Source: Thiothrix sp.
GTDB taxonomy: Bacteria; Pseudomonadota; Gammaproteobacteria; Thiotrichales; Thiotrichaceae
Direction: 5' to 3'
Length of the DNA: 64,000 nt
Assembly: GCF_028714775.1 (NCBI RefSeq)
Contig: NZ_JAQTLS010000008.1
Span: forward strand, 124,001-188,000
The position numbers and the translations under genes are program-made. Shown piece after piece: positions 19,512 to 30,670 of this stretch. Below the pieces are notes generated by a model. The model had not been told where the DNA came from, did no database searches, and saw only the letters and a list, made by a program, of their open reading frames with translations. Position 1 is the first letter of the stretch. Each line of letters starts with the position of its first letter.

Positions 19512-21109
19512 CGCGACTCCACTCCATGTTCGCGGGTGGAATGGAATTTAACGTCCGGCCATTTTTCCTGTGCCATTTGCAGGTTGATGCGTGTCGGGGC
19601 GATGTAAACCAATTCCCCCGCATGGTCGTAAGCCAAGTTTTGCGCGGCCTTGGTTTTGAACTCTTCAAACTTTTTCTCGTTGGTGGATGTGACCCAACGC
19701 GCGGTTTGCACGTTCACGCCTTCAAACAGCGCGTCGACTTTGTATTCGTCTTTCAGGCGCTGCGCCACCACGTCGAACTGCAATACTCCGACCGCGCCGA
19801 GGATCAGGTCGTTGTTATTGAGCGGTTTGAAAAGCTGGGTTGCGCCTTCTTCGCACAACTCCGCCAAACCTTTTTGCAACTGCTTCATTTTCAGCGGGTC
19901 ACGGAGTTGCGCACGGCGGAACAATTCCGGTGCGAAATTGGGGATGCCGGTGAATTGCAGGTTTTCGCCTTGCGTAAACGTATCGCCGATGCGGATGCTG
20001 CCGTGGTTGTGCAGGCCGATGATGTCACCGGGGTAAGCGTCTTCCACATGCTCGCGGTCAGATGCCATGAAAGTCAGCGCGTCAGGGATTTTGACATCCT
20101 TACCGATGCGCACGTGCTTGGCTTTCATGCCCTTTTCAAACTTGCCGGAACACACCCGCAGGAAGGCCATGCGGTCGCGGTGTTGCGGATCCATATTGGC
20201 TTGGATTTTGAAAACGAAACCCGTGAACGGCTCTTCGCCAGCTTCCACTTTGCGCGTGGTGGTGGGGCGGGCTTGTGGTGCGGGGGCGTTTTCCACGAAA
20301 TCGTCCAGCAATTCGCGGATACCGAAGCTGTTTAATGCCGTGCCGAAATACACCGGGGTCATTTTGCCGTCGAGGTAGGCTTGCAGGCTGAATTCGTGGC
20401 TTGCACCTTTTACCAATTCGATTTCTTCGCGTAATTCGTCGGCTTGTGTGCCGAGTTTTTCGTCCAATTCGGGGTTATCCAGCCCTTGGATTTCGTCGTA
20501 GTCGAGTTTGCGTTCGGTGCTGGGTTTGTAGAGGATTACTTTATCCTGATACAGGTGGTAAATGCCTTTGAGGCGTTTGCCCATGCCGATAGGCCAAGTG
20601 ATCGGAGCACATTGGATATTGAGGACGGTTTCGACTTCATCCAGCAATTCAATCGGCTCTTTGCCTTCGCGGTCGAGCTTGTTGATGAAGGTCATGATCG
20701 GTGTATCGCGCAGGCGGCAAACTTCCATCAGCTTGATGGTGCGTTCTTCGACCCCTTTCGCCACGTCGATAACCATCAGCGCGGAGTCAACTGCGGTCAA
20801 AACGCGGTAGGTATCTTCCGAGAAATCCTCATGCCCCGGCGTGTCGAGCAAGTTGACGATGCGCCCGTTGTAGGGGAACTGCATGACGGATGAGGTGACG
20901 GAAATCCCACGTTCCTTTTCCATCGTCATCCAGTCGGAAGTCGCATGGCGGGCAGCTTTGCGCCCCTTGACTGTACCCGCAAGCTGGATCGCTCCCCCGA
21001 ACAGCAACACCTTTTCGGTCATGGTGGTTTTCCCCGCATCCGGGTGGGAAATGATCGCGAAAGTGCGGCGGCGGGCGGTTTCTTGTAGGCGGTCGGTCAT
21101 GGTGTTCAC
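19508..21109 (-). CDS. prfC: Peptide chain release factor 3
   Basis: [31 protein letters not shown]1 motif; full-length match to RF3 layout. Confidence 0.97.
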   Translation of the reverse strand: MNTMTDRLQETARRRTFAIISHPDAGKTTMTEKVLLFGGAIQLAGTVKGRKAARHATSDWMTMEKERGISVTSSVMQFPYNGRIVNLLDTPGHEDFSEDTYRVLTAVDSALMVIDVAKGVEERTIKLMEVCRLRDTPIMTFINKLDREGKEPIELLDEVETVLNIQCAPITWPIGMGKRLKGIYHLYQDKVILYKPSTERKLDYDEIQGLDNPELDEKLGTQADELREEIELVKGASHEFSLQAYLDGKMTPVYFGTALNSFGIRELLDDFVENAPAPQARPTTTRKVEAGEEPFTGFVFKIQANMDPQHRDRMAFLRVCSGKFEKGMKAKHVRIGKDVKIPDALTFMASDREHVEDAYPGDIIGLHNHGSIRIGDTFTQGENLQFTGIPNFAPELFRRAQLRDPLKMKQLQKGLAELCEEGATQLFKPLNNNDLILGAVGVLQFDVVAQRLKDEYKVDALFEGVNVQTARWVTSTNEKKFEEFKTKAAQNLAYDHAGELVYIAPTRINLQMAQEKWPDVKFHSTREHGVESR

Positions 21110-21183
21110 GGGGTCAAGGAGTTGGAAAGAGGGCGATTATAGCGGAAAGGGAGTGATTGCTACAGCATTCCAAGATTGCGTAT

Positions 21184-21360
21184 TTACGTCCACGGATTCA
21201 CTAACACTAACCCCGGCAGAAAATCAAAATCCGTCACGTTCCGCGTTGCCAGTACGCAATCATTTGCCTGTGCCACCGCCGCAATCAACATATCCTCAAC
21301 ACTCATCGGCGGCTTGCTTGCCGGTAACTCGGAAATGACGTTGGTATCCAGCAAGATCAT
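21184..21360 (-). pseudogene. Miniaturised VapC-like PIN domain (58 aa, in-frame internal deletion)
   Basis: MILLDTNVISELPASKPPMSVEDMLIAAVAQANDCVLATRNVTDFDFLPGLVLVNPWT; both ends align with VapC at 47394..47804. Confidence 0.75.
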
Positions 21361-21685
21361 GTAGCATCCCCGGAAAAGTCGGGGGCAGGGCGGGGAAGGG
21401 AGCGTGCGGGTAAGGGCAAATCAATCCCGTGCGTCAATACAACGACCTGTTGGTGTACGCGAGTTCCAAAGCCTTTTTGAGGGTTTTGCGGGGATAGGAT
21501 TTGTTGCGGAGTGCGCAACGGTGGCTTGCGGGTGTCCTTTCGATTACGGATTTTCAGCATTACCATCGCCAGTACTACCTAGTGCAGTGAGATTGCTATG
21601 TATTGTAGGCAACACGCCCACTGAGTGCAAAGGCTGCGATATTCCCACCGATAAGCTACCATTGCCCCACAAATGGAGGTTTTTC

Positions 21686-22069
21686 ATGGGTAAAGCAATG
21701 TTGGCTATCGCCTTGGGCGCGAGTGCAGGAGCCGTGTTACGTTGGCTGCTGGGGGTAAAGCTCAATGGCCTGTTTCCAGCAATTCCGTTGGGCACATTAT
21801 CGGCGAATCTGGTGGGGGGCTATATTATAGGTTTCGCCATCGCGTATTTCGCACAGATGCCGAACCTTGCCCCGGAATGGCGCTTGCTGATTATCACCGG
21901 ATTTTGCGGCGGATTGACCACGTTTTCCACCTTTTCGGCGGAAGTAGTGACGTTGCTCCAGCAGGGTAGGCTAACATGGGCAATGGGCGCGATCAGCATC
22001 CATGTGGCGGGGTCGTTGCTGATGACTTTGGTTGGGATGGCGACGTGGCAGTGGTTGAAAATGCGTTAA
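21686..22069 (+). CDS. crcB: Fluoride efflux channel CrcB/Fluc
   Basis: [43 protein letters not shown]. Confidence 0.95.
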   Translation: MGKAMLAIALGASAGAVLRWLLGVKLNGLFPAIPLGTLSANLVGGYIIGFAIAYFAQMPNLAPEWRLLIITGFCGGLTTFSTFSAEVVTLLQQGRLTWAMGAISIHVAGSLLMTLVGMATWQWLKMR

Positions 22070-22081
22070 GGAGGCAGGCGT

Positions 22082-22405
22082 ATGGATGGTTATCAAGTTA
22101 CTTTTTTCACCCAGCAGAGCCGTAGTCATCAAGGTAAGCCGTTGGTCGATTGGTTGGTGCATTTGTCCGGGGAATTGGGCTTGCGTGGCGTGACCGTGAT
22201 TCCGGCGAGTATTGGGATTGGGCATGACCACCAACTGCATTCGGCGCATTTTTTCGAGCTGAGCGACCAGCCAGTGCTGGTGATTATGGTGGTGACGGCA
22301 GAGGAGTGCGCCCGCCTGTTTGTGCGATTGGAAACCGAAACCGTGAAAATTTGTTACACCAAAGCGGCGGTGACGTTTGGTACAGTGGGGAAAGCCCCTA
22401 ACTGA
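22082..22405 (+). CDS. DUF190 family protein
   Basis: [53 protein letters not shown]; next to crcB. Confidence 0.85.
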   Translation: MDGYQVTFFTQQSRSHQGKPLVDWLVHLSGELGLRGVTVIPASIGIGHDHQLHSAHFFELSDQPVLVIMVVTAEECARLFVRLETETVKICYTKAAVTFGTVGKAPN

Positions 22406-24246
22406 TGCAACGCGCCTACCATTTCCTCAACACCGTCTACGGTTACAACGATTTCCGCCTTAACCAGCGCGATATTATTGAATCACTGCTGCAAGGCCGT
22501 GACGTGCTTGCGCTCATGCCCACGGGCGGTGGTAAGTCTTTGTGCTACCAGATTCCAGCCTTGGCGCGGGACGGTGTGGGCATCGTGGTTTCGCCGCTGA
22601 TTGCCTTGATGCAAGATCAAGTGGATGCGCTGCAACAGTTGGGCATCCGTGCTGCTTACCTCAATTCGACCTTGGATTTCGCCAGTGTGCAGCAGGTGGA
22701 ACGCGATTTGCTGGCAGGCACGTTGGACATGCTTTATGTCGCGCCCGAACGTTTGCTCAGCGACAAAATGCTGAGCCTGCTCGACCGTGTGCATGAAACC
22801 GTGGGTGTGGCGCTGTTTGCCATTGATGAAGCGCATTGCGTGTCGCAGTGGGGGCATGATTTTCGCCCGGAATACCAGCAACTGTCGGTATTGGTAGAAC
22901 GTTACCCCGGCGTGCCGCGCATTGCTTTGACGGCGACTGCTGACCTGCGTACCCGCGAAGAAATTATCCAGCAACTGCGGCTGCAACAGGCGGATGTTTT
23001 CGTCAACAGTTTTGACCGCCCCAATATCCACTACGCGATTACGCAGGGGCAAAACGCCCGCCAGCAATTGTGGCATTTCATCGAAGCCAACCACCCGCAG
23101 GATGCAGGCATTGTTTACTGCCTGTCGCGCAATAAAGTCGAAGACATTGCTGCGTGGTTGTGTGACCAAGAGCGTGTGGCTCTGGCCTACCACGCGGGGA
23201 TGGATGCTGCCACCCGCCGCGACCACCAGCAACGTTTCCTGCGCGAAGAGGGCGTCATCATGGTCGCCACCATCGCGTTTGGGATGGGCATCGACAAGCC
23301 GGATGTGCGTTTCGTCGCCCATTTGAGCTTGCCCAAAAGCATCGAAGCCTATTATCAGGAAACCGGACGTGCCGGGCGCGACGGCCTGCCCGCGAATGCG
23401 TGGATGGCGTATGGCCTGCAAGATGTCATTTCCCTGCGGCAAATGATGGCGCAATCGACCGCCAGTGAACAGCAAAAGCGCATCGAACACCACAAGCTCG
23501 AAGCCATGCTCGGCCTGTGCGAAATGACCGCCTGCCGCCGCCAAGCCTTACTGGAATATTTCGGCGAAGCTGCCCCCGAACCGTGCGGCAACTGCGATAA
23601 CTGCCAACATCCGCCGGAAGCGTGGGAAGCCTCCCTCGCCGCACAAAAGGCATTGTCTTGCGTCTACCGCACCGGGCAACGTTTCGGCGTGAATTACGTG
23701 GTGGATGTCTTACTGGGCAAGGACGATTCGCGCATCAGTCAATTCCGCCACGATTTGCTCACCACTTACGGCATCGGCAAGGAATATTCCTCCCCCGAAT
23801 GGCGCAATATTTTCCGCCAATTGATTGCCTTGGGGTATTTGAGTGTGGATGTTGACGGGCACGGCGGTTTGCGCCTGACCGATAAATCCCGCCCATTGTT
23901 GCGCGGCGAGCAGGAGTTGCACTTACGCAAGGAGCAAAAGCCAGAAAAGCGCCGCAAGGAACGCAACCGCACCGAACGCGCCGACAAACCGCGTTTCGAC
24001 CGCGAAACCTTGCCCGCCGAGGCTGAAGCGTTATGGGAAGCCTTGCGTACCTTGCGCCTGCAATTGGCGCGGGAACAGGGTGTGCCGCCTTACGTCATTT
24101 TCCACGATTCGACCCTGCTGCACATGGCAACTGAACGCCCGTCCACGCTGGAAGCCATGCGCGGCATCACCGGCGTGGGTGAAAGCAAGCTGGAAAAATA
24201 CGGGCAGGCGTTTTTGGATGTGGTTACAGCAAATTTGCCAACTTGA
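22405..24246 (+). CDS. recQ: ATP-dependent DNA helicase RecQ
   Basis: [36 protein letters not shown], zinc site, HRDC domain. Confidence 0.97.
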   Translation: MQRAYHFLNTVYGYNDFRLNQRDIIESLLQGRDVLALMPTGGGKSLCYQIPALARDGVGIVVSPLIALMQDQVDALQQLGIRAAYLNSTLDFASVQQVERDLLAGTLDMLYVAPERLLSDKMLSLLDRVHETVGVALFAIDEAHCVSQWGHDFRPEYQQLSVLVERYPGVPRIALTATADLRTREEIIQQLRLQQADVFVNSFDRPNIHYAITQGQNARQQLWHFIEANHPQDAGIVYCLSRNKVEDIAAWLCDQERVALAYHAGMDAATRRDHQQRFLREEGVIMVATIAFGMGIDKPDVRFVAHLSLPKSIEAYYQETGRAGRDGLPANAWMAYGLQDVISLRQMMAQSTASEQQKRIEHHKLEAMLGLCEMTACRRQALLEYFGEAAPEPCGNCDNCQHPPEAWEASLAAQKALSCVYRTGQRFGVNYVVDVLLGKDDSRISQFRHDLLTTYGIGKEYSSPEWRNIFRQLIALGYLSVDVDGHGGLRLTDKSRPLLRGEQELHLRKEQKPEKRRKERNRTERADKPRFDRETLPAEAEALWEALRTLRLQLAREQGVPPYVIFHDSTLLHMATERPSTLEAMRGITGVGESKLEKYGQAFLDVVTANLPT

Positions 24247-25006
24247 CGAAATCTTCAACGGCAAGGGTTTCTGCCCGCCGTGTCGGGTCGATGCCGATGC
24301 TTTCCATTTGTTCCACCGTCACCAAACCTTTCAGGGTATTGCGTAAGGTTTTGCGCCGTTGTGCAAACGCTTGTTTCACCAGCTTTTCAAACTGTTCCAC
24401 GTCGTTGGCGATGTGCGGTTGGATTGCCCACGGTTTGAGGTAAACCACGGCGGAATCCACTTTCGGCGGTGGGGTAAATGCGCCGGGGCCGATTTTCAGC
24501 AGGTAATGCGGTTCGCAGAAATATTGCACCATCACGGAAAGCCGCCCGTAATCGGCGCTGTCCGGTTCGGCGGTGATGCGGTCGACCACTTCCTTTTGCA
24601 GCATGAACAGCATGTCGCGGATGTGTTCGCGGTGGTGCAGGAAATGGAAAATCAGTGGGGTGGAAATGTTGTAGGGCAGGTTGCCAATGATGCGCAGTTT
24701 CTCACCTTCGCCGTGCAAGGTCGCGATGTCGAGCTTGAGCGCGTCTTGGGCGTGGATATTGAGTTTGCCTTGCGCTTGCGGCTGTTGTTGCCACCACGCA
24801 ATTACATCGCGGTCGATTTCTACCACGTCCAGTTGCGGGAGTAGTTCCAGTAAAGGGAACGTGAGTGCGCCGGGGCCGGGGCCGATTTCGACGACATGAT
24901 CAGTCGCTTGCAAATTGAGGGCGCGGAGCATTTTGTCGATGACATTGCGGTCGTGCAAGAAATGCTGACCGAAGCGTTTTTTGGCTTGGTGTTCGTAACG
25001 GGACAT
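24224..25006 (-). CDS. rsmA: 16S rRNA (adenine1518/1519-N6) dimethyltransferase
   Basis: [40 protein letters not shown]; 3' end overlaps recQ 3' end. Confidence 0.97.
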   Translation of the reverse strand: MSRYEHQAKKRFGQHFLHDRNVIDKMLRALNLQATDHVVEIGPGPGALTFPLLELLPQLDVVEIDRDVIAWWQQQPQAQGKLNIHAQDALKLDIATLHGEGEKLRIIGNLPYNISTPLIFHFLHHREHIRDMLFMLQKEVVDRITAEPDSADYGRLSVMVQYFCEPHYLLKIGPGAFTPPPKVDSAVVYLKPWAIQPHIANDVEQFEKLVKQAFAQRRKTLRNTLKGLVTVEQMESIGIDPTRRAETLAVEDFVKLANLL

Positions 25007-25024
25007 AGGTTTCCGGGGAGTAAT

Positions 25025-25063
25025 GCCCTCCCCAGATAAGGGGAGGGCTAGAGTGGGGGCTTC
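25025..25063. repeat. GC-rich intergenic palindrome (ccctccccagataaggggaggg)
   Basis: Same core as the repeat at 48776..48895. Confidence 0.6.
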
Positions 25064-27043
25064 TTACGGTAGGATTTTCAATTCAACCCGGCGGTTTTGC
25101 GCTTTGCCTTCTGGCGTGGCGTTATCCGCAATCGGTTGGTTGGGGCCGTAACCTTTGGCACTGAGCAGCTCGGCTTTCGCACCTTTTTCAACCAGATATT
25201 TCATCACGGTTTCCGCGCGGGATTGCGAGAGTTTTTCGTTCGCCGCTTTGTCGCCGCTGCTGTCCGTGTGCCCGCCGACTTCGATTTTTAGGTCGGGGTA
25301 CTTTTTCAGGGTGTTGGCAGCTTCATCCAAAATCGGCAAGGAAGTGGCGGTCAGGATGGATGAACCTGTTTCAAAGTTCACGCCTTTGAGGTTGATGTTC
25401 TCAGTTTTGGCGCAACCGACCTGATTGACTTCGCTGCCAGCGGCAGTGCCGGGGCAAAGGTCAGCATCGTCGGCTACGCCGTCTTTGTCGGCATCAGCAA
25501 TCGCATCGCAGCCTTTGTCGTCGACTTTCGCACCTTCTTTGCTGTCTAGGCACTTGTCAGCGTCATCCGCAACGCCGTCTTTGTCGCCATCAGGCGGAGG
25601 CAGGTCACAGCCTTTATCATCGACTTTCACGCCTTCTTTGGTATCAAGACATTTGTCCGCGTCGTTAGGCACGCCGTCTTTGTCGTCATCAGCCGGAGGC
25701 GGAGGAGGCAGGTCGCAGCCTTTGTCGTCGACTTTCACACCTTCTTTGGTATCAATGCATTTATCCGCATCGTTAGGCACGCCGTCTTTATCGTCATCAG
25801 CCGGAGGAGGCGGAGGCAGGTCGCAACCTTTTTCATCGACTTTCACACCAGCCGCAGTGGTTGGGCATTTATCCGCATCGTTAGGCACACCGTCTTTGTC
25901 GTCATCAGCCGGAGGCGGTGGCGGTAAGTCACAACCTGTGGCATCAACTTGCACACCTGCTGCGGTGGTGGGGCATTTGTCGAGCTTGTCAGGGATGCCG
26001 TCTTTGTCGTTGTCCTTGGTTTCGGTTTCAAGGGTGCTGGCGAGACGCTGCTTTTCGCTTTCCAATGCCGCGTAGTTTTCACGCAATTTGGCAAACTCTT
26101 GGGAAACTTCGGCGATGGCACTGACCTTGGTGTTCATTTCAGTGACTTTGCCTTCCAGCTCGCCTTTTTCAGCTTTGCAGCTTTCCAACTCGGCTTTTTT
26201 GACGCTTGCTGCCAATTCACCTTGCAGGCTGTCGAGCTTTTGTTGGAGGTTGGATTTGCCGCTGCTGGCTTCTTCGAGCTGCTTTTTCAGGTCGGCAATG
26301 GTCTTTTCTTGCACGGACAGGGTTTCTTGGGTTTTGCTGACCAAATCAGTTTGCTGTTGGCGCAACGTACCAAGGGTTTTGTTGAGGCTGTCGATTTGCT
26401 GGACAGTACCGCTTTGGTTGGCGGTATTTGTCTGTGTACCAGTTAGGTATTGGTTTGCCGTGGTGTTGTAAGCATTGCTGTAACCCATGCTAGGCCATGA
26501 AAAAGTGGGCATGGGCGGCAACATGAGCGGTGGTGGTGCAGGCGGAACCATCATCGAACCGGGCATGAAATACCCCGGATTGTAATAAGAGTTGCTACCT
26601 GTGTACCCCCGGTTCATGTAGGGATACTGGTAAGTGTTGCCCCACGTTGAGGTGCTTTGCGGCATGGTGTAGCCGTAAGTGTAAGTGCTCGGGCTTAAGG
26701 CATACGTGCCGGGGCTAACCGTGGTTGCCGTGCCGGTGGTTGCCGCTGTTGCGCCCGCTTGGGGGTAAACATACGTACCGGATGTTGCGGTAGCTGCCGG
26801 TGTTGTTGCGCTGCTGGCTGCTTCGGTTCCACTGGTTGTGGTCGTTGTTGCCGTCGGCTGGCTGGCGGTGTAACTCCATTGGGTAGACGTGGTGTTGCTG
26901 GAGCCGTCATTACTGGTCGTGGTTTCTGTCTTTGCTGTGGCGTCTGGCGGAAGCGTGCTGGGGTCAGGGAACTTCGGCGTTTCCGCATACGCGGACACGG
27001 TGAGTACCGAAGTCATAGTCAGGCAGGCGATGAGTTTGTACAT
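25064..27043 (-). CDS. OmpA family protein with thrombospondin type-3 (TSP3) calcium-binding repeats and coiled coil
   Basis: Signal peptide; six D-x-D-x-DG-type repeats; C-terminal OmpA domain VNFETGSSILT...EVGGHTDSSGD...NRRVELKIL. Confidence 0.9.
   Translation of the reverse strand: MYKLIACLTMTSVLTVSAYAETPKFPDPSTLPPDATAKTETTTSNDGSSNTTSTQWSYTASQPTATTTTTSGTEAASSATTPAATATSGTYVYPQAGATAATTGTATTVSPGTYALSPSTYTYGYTMPQSTSTWGNTYQYPYMNRGYTGSNSYYNPGYFMPGSMMVPPAPPPLMLPPMPTFSWPSMGYSNAYNTTANQYLTGTQTNTANQSGTVQQIDSLNKTLGTLRQQQTDLVSKTQETLSVQEKTIADLKKQLEEASSGKSNLQQKLDSLQGELAASVKKAELESCKAEKGELEGKVTEMNTKVSAIAEVSQEFAKLRENYAALESEKQRLASTLETETKDNDKDGIPDKLDKCPTTAAGVQVDATGCDLPPPPPADDDKDGVPNDADKCPTTAAGVKVDEKGCDLPPPPPADDDKDGVPNDADKCIDTKEGVKVDDKGCDLPPPPPADDDKDGVPNDADKCLDTKEGVKVDDKGCDLPPPDGDKDGVADDADKCLDSKEGAKVDDKGCDAIADADKDGVADDADLCPGTAAGSEVNQVGCAKTENINLKGVNFETGSSILTATSLPILDEAANTLKKYPDLKIEVGGHTDSSGDKAANEKLSQSRAETVMKYLVEKGAKAELLSAKGYGPNQPIADNATPEGKAQNRRVELKILP
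25415..26025. repeat. Intragenic tandem repeats encoding TSP3 units (about 110 bp each)
   Basis: Recurring DDDKDGVPNDADKC...GVKVDDKGCDLPPPPPA. Confidence 0.85.
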
Positions 27044-27091
27044 GTTGGAACCTTCCTCTCTAAAACAATGAAATAGTTAACGTTGTGCTTG

Positions 27092-27511
27092 TCACGTTTT
27101 GCCGCCAACGGACAGGTCGCGGCGTGCGGCGGATATGGTAATGGTAAAACCAGCAATGACATCCAAAAATGACATAGCCGTCAGAATCAGGAATACGGAA
27201 TTTCCACCCCAATCATAAATGAGCCATGCGGTCAGGTAGGCTATCAGCACAAAAGTGGAAAATAAATGGTCAATGATGGTGGCTTCCGATGTACGGGTAG
27301 ACTTAAACAGCTCCAAGTACAGTGTGCCAACCCCGAGCAGGATCATAATATCGCCCCACGTCGGTTTCCACCAAGCGTTGGAGGGCAGGTGCATGTGGAA
27401 CAGTACATGGTCTAATTTTTCAGGAAAAAAGCCGATTTTTACCGCAAGCCAGTAAAAGACGAACAGCACGCCAAACAGCGGGACAACTTGTAGGACTCGA
27501 AACATCATCAT
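27092..27511 (-). CDS. Conserved hypothetical membrane protein (about 4 TM)
   Basis: Hydrophobic helices; ILLGVGTLYLELFKSTRTSEATIIDHLFSTFVL. Confidence 0.6.
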   Translation of the reverse strand: MMMFRVLQVVPLFGVLFVFYWLAVKIGFFPEKLDHVLFHMHLPSNAWWKPTWGDIMILLGVGTLYLELFKSTRTSEATIIDHLFSTFVLIAYLTAWLIYDWGGNSVFLILTAMSFLDVIAGFTITISAARRDLSVGGKT

Positions 27512-27694
27512 GGCAGTAATCGGTTAGTTACATGGTTAGGAGTATAAAACAAAGGCTTGCCGCCGTCAGGCATAACAAATGAAATGTTCGTTCGTCGGGT
27601 GAATTTGTGGTGTTCGGGCGACACACAATATAGTTGCTCGCAAGTGTCATTGGATACATAAAAATAAAGACACACAACAGAAGAGATAACAATC

Positions 27695-30322
27695 ATGAAC
27701 AACAAAAAATTCCGTATTTCCCGAAGGGCTCTTTTGCCATTGCTGTTTTGCTCCGCTGCTGTGCTGGCGGGTGACGGTGGTGTCGAAGCACCGTATGGGC
27801 AAATGCCTCCTGCCTCCCAAAATGCTTTAACCCTCGAAGATGAAGCTGCGGTTGCTCCTTGTGACAGCGGTGATCCTGCGCGTGGTGACTGCCCAGAAAT
27901 GGCTGCTGAAGCGCCAGCGATGGTAGCAAGTGCCGAGGCAGCGCCAGCACCAGATACCATGCAGCAAGCCCAACAATTGGGTAAAGAAAGCGATGGTTTC
28001 GTCGATGATGCTAGCCAAACGGGCGCACCTAGCCTCAATACTGGCTATGTCGGTGGGCAAACCCGCATCGGCGTGGGCATTGATTCCGAATTCAAGGGTA
28101 AAGCCGATTTGAGCCATGTCTTTACTGAAAACGAAGACAGCGCGGTTATCGGGCAAGGTTACGTCGGTGTAGACCCAAGAAAAGGCACTTCAACTGGGCA
28201 TATCACGGGTGCTGGTGCTAAGTTGAACTACCATTGGGTTTCTAAAGATGGCGCTGGGCAAGTCAGCCATGTTAATAAAGTATACGGTGCTTACGACCAA
28301 AACGGCGCATCCGATAAAGACGGTAAGCAAGGCAAAAAAGTAACCGTTGGTTACGGTCAAGAACGTGAAAACATGTTCTGGTCGGGCAGCGTGATGAAAG
28401 GCTTGTCTAGCAAGGCCGACACTGGCATGAAAGACGCTAACGGCAACACCATTTATGAAAAAGCCTACGATTGGGGTGTTGGTGGGCGCGTGGGTACGTT
28501 CATTTCCGAACAGCAAATGCGGGTACAAGGTGGTTTGGATTACGAATGGGGCAGTGAACATGCCGCCAACGAAAGCAAAGCCAAACAGTTAACACTGACT
28601 GGCGGCGTGGAAAAATTTATTCCAGATTCACCGCATAGCGTGAATGCCAACGTTGATGTGTACAAAAAATCCGGTGGTTATGAAGACGGCAGCCAAAAAA
28701 CCCAAGTCCGTGGTGGCGTAGGCTACCGCTATGACATCGCCAGCGAAGCGGGCATTTGGCAAGCGGACAAAATGTACCGCCGTGTGCGCACAGAAATTCC
28801 GGGTGAATCCGTCAAGCAGCCGCCTAAAATTGAGCGCAAGCTGGTCAAGCACACCATGGAACTGGAAGCGGATACCTTCTTCAAAGTGGACAGCGCCAAG
28901 CTGACACCAGAAGCACAGGATCGCCTGAAAGCCGTTATCGCGCAAATGCGTGCATCTGGGCATGAAGGTAACATCCGTATTTCCGGCAATACCTGTGACA
29001 TCGGTTCAACAGCACATAACCAATCGCTTTCCGAACGTCGTGCGAAAAGTGTGCGCGAATTCTTGGTCAAGCAAGGTTTTACGGCAGATGAGCTGATCGC
29101 CGAAGGTTTGGGTGAAACTCATCCGAAATACCCGAATACCAAAGCGGAACGGCACAAAAACCGCCGTGTAGACATTGAGTACGTGTCTTACCAAAGCGAG
29201 TACAAAGACCAAGTTATCGAGCAAGGCGGCACAACTGCGACCGACCCGAAAGTGGTTTGGAAGCAAGAGCTGATTCCATCTCCGCCACTGTGGGTACGTC
29301 AGGCATTGCATAATGTGGCTGATCACAAGCAACGTGTTGATACCTATAAGACCACAGCGGGTGGTGCACCAGCGGTTTGTAGTATCGCGGCAGACAATGA
29401 TGACTATCCTGTTGCTAAGGATAGTACGGATAACCCACTCAATGTATTGGATGGAGATGAGGGATGCGATAGCACCATTACCATCACTGCGGTAGGTACA
29501 CCAGAGCATGGTACTGTCACTATTCATCCTGATGGGGAGTGGGTGGTCTATACGCCAACAACGGGTTACACCGGGTCAGATACCTTTACCTATACCATTA
29601 CGGATGCTGATGGTCACACCAGTACTGCGACGGTTACTGTTACTGTTGGTAGTGGCGCTTGTAGCATCGCGGCAGATGATGATGATTACGGAAATATTAA
29701 AAACGGCGACTCTGCAACCCCGATGAACGTCTTTGATGGTGATACGGATTGTGGTGGTAGTCCAATCACTGATCCAAAATCCGTAACAGTTAATATTGTG
29801 GCTCCACCAACACACGGTACTGTAGACATTGGCACTGATGGCTATCCATTTTACACGCCGGGTGCTTCCTATGTGGATAGTGATAGCTTCACTTACACGA
29901 TTACGGCAAATGGTCATACATCGAATGTGGCGACAGTGACTATTGGAGCGTGTCCATCAACAGGCAGTTGCAGTTGTGCAGCAGATAAAGTAGGCAGTTT
30001 CAGCTATGCCTACAATAACGTAACACCTGCGGTGGGTTCTATTAATCCAGCAAGCTATTTGGATTCCGCTGATGTGATTGAGTCTGTATCTTTTGATGCA
30101 GCAAGTAGTCTTGCTTCCAAGCAGTTCTACGCGACAACAGTATCTGGAACTCCAATTTATGCGGGGGTATTCGCTGTTCAGTCTGATAACACCATTAAGT
30201 TTACGCAAAGCTCTAATGGATATTGCCAGAATGGTACGCTTGTCTTCTACATTAAGAAGCAAGGTTGCGATGCACCCATTAAAGTAACTATTGACGTTAC
30301 ACAGACTGCGCCAGCGCCATAA
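27695..30322 (+). CDS. Outer membrane protein: barrel-like N-terminus, OmpA domain in the middle, C-terminal cadherin/Ig-like repeats
   Basis: Signal peptide; FFKVDSAKLTPEAQDRLK...NRRVDIEYV OmpA motif; GEWVVYTPTTGYTGSDTFTYTITDADGHTSTATVTVTVG. Confidence 0.82.
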   Translation: MNNKKFRISRRALLPLLFCSAAVLAGDGGVEAPYGQMPPASQNALTLEDEAAVAPCDSGDPARGDCPEMAAEAPAMVASAEAAPAPDTMQQAQQLGKESDGFVDDASQTGAPSLNTGYVGGQTRIGVGIDSEFKGKADLSHVFTENEDSAVIGQGYVGVDPRKGTSTGHITGAGAKLNYHWVSKDGAGQVSHVNKVYGAYDQNGASDKDGKQGKKVTVGYGQERENMFWSGSVMKGLSSKADTGMKDANGNTIYEKAYDWGVGGRVGTFISEQQMRVQGGLDYEWGSEHAANESKAKQLTLTGGVEKFIPDSPHSVNANVDVYKKSGGYEDGSQKTQVRGGVGYRYDIASEAGIWQADKMYRRVRTEIPGESVKQPPKIERKLVKHTMELEADTFFKVDSAKLTPEAQDRLKAVIAQMRASGHEGNIRISGNTCDIGSTAHNQSLSERRAKSVREFLVKQGFTADELIAEGLGETHPKYPNTKAERHKNRRVDIEYVSYQSEYKDQVIEQGGTTATDPKVVWKQELIPSPPLWVRQALHNVADHKQRVDTYKTTAGGAPAVCSIAADNDDYPVAKDSTDNPLNVLDGDEGCDSTITITAVGTPEHGTVTIHPDGEWVVYTPTTGYTGSDTFTYTITDADGHTSTATVTVTVGSGACSIAADDDDYGNIKNGDSATPMNVFDGDTDCGGSPITDPKSVTVNIVAPPTHGTVDIGTDGYPFYTPGASYVDSDSFTYTITANGHTSNVATVTIGACPSTGSCSCAADKVGSFSYAYNNVTPAVGSINPASYLDSADVIESVSFDAASSLASKQFYATTVSGTPIYAGVFAVQSDNTIKFTQSSNGYCQNGTLVFYIKKQGCDAPIKVTIDVTQTAPAP

Positions 30323-30341
30323 AATGACTTTTGCGCAATGA

Positions 30342-30373
30342 AAAAAGCCGCCGGGGAAACTCGGCGGCTTTTT
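30342..30373 (+). terminator. Rho-independent terminator
   Basis: aaaaagccgccggggaaactcggcggcttttt. Confidence 0.92.
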
Positions 30374-30385
30374 ATTTGGGTAGGA

Positions 30386-30652
30386 TTAATTGTCAGGCAT
30401 TCCCGCCATCATCCATTGGGCAAACAGACGTACTTTGTCGATGTCCCAGCGTGGGCCATCGTCCCGAGGCATATTGCCGCTGGTGACTTCCAGTAAGATT
30501 TTATCTGCATGTTCACGTACTGCATCGAAAAGGTGCAGGTCAAAACTGACATCTTCGGCAAGTCGATTAGGTTGCGGTTTGCGGGCGCGGAGCATACAGC
30601 CCCGGTTTAGGTCAGTGAATAACGGACGGATGTTTGTTTTCCAAGAAACCAT
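30386..30652 (-). CDS. Small conserved protein (IRPLF...NMPRDDGPRWDIDKVRLFAQWMMAGMP)
   Basis: Conserved-looking motif order; C-terminal motif shared with the neighbouring 160-aa protein. Confidence 0.6.
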   Translation of the reverse strand: MVSWKTNIRPLFTDLNRGCMLRARKPQPNRLAEDVSFDLHLFDAVREHADKILLEVTSGNMPRDDGPRWDIDKVRLFAQWMMAGMPDN

Positions 30653-30670
30653 GGTTTACTCCTTCAATCT

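Noticed and set aside
21357-21566. 69-aa ORF upstream of the mini-VapC as its antitoxin
   Set aside because: ATGA overlap is suggestive, but the Pro/Arg-rich sequence matches no antitoxin family I recognise; may be degraded
21600-21685. Possible fluoride (crcB) riboswitch upstream of crcB
   Set aside because: Could not identify the conserved crcB-motif core by eye; a covariance search would be needed
22483-23544. 353-aa minus-strand ORF
   Set aside because: Antisense to recQ
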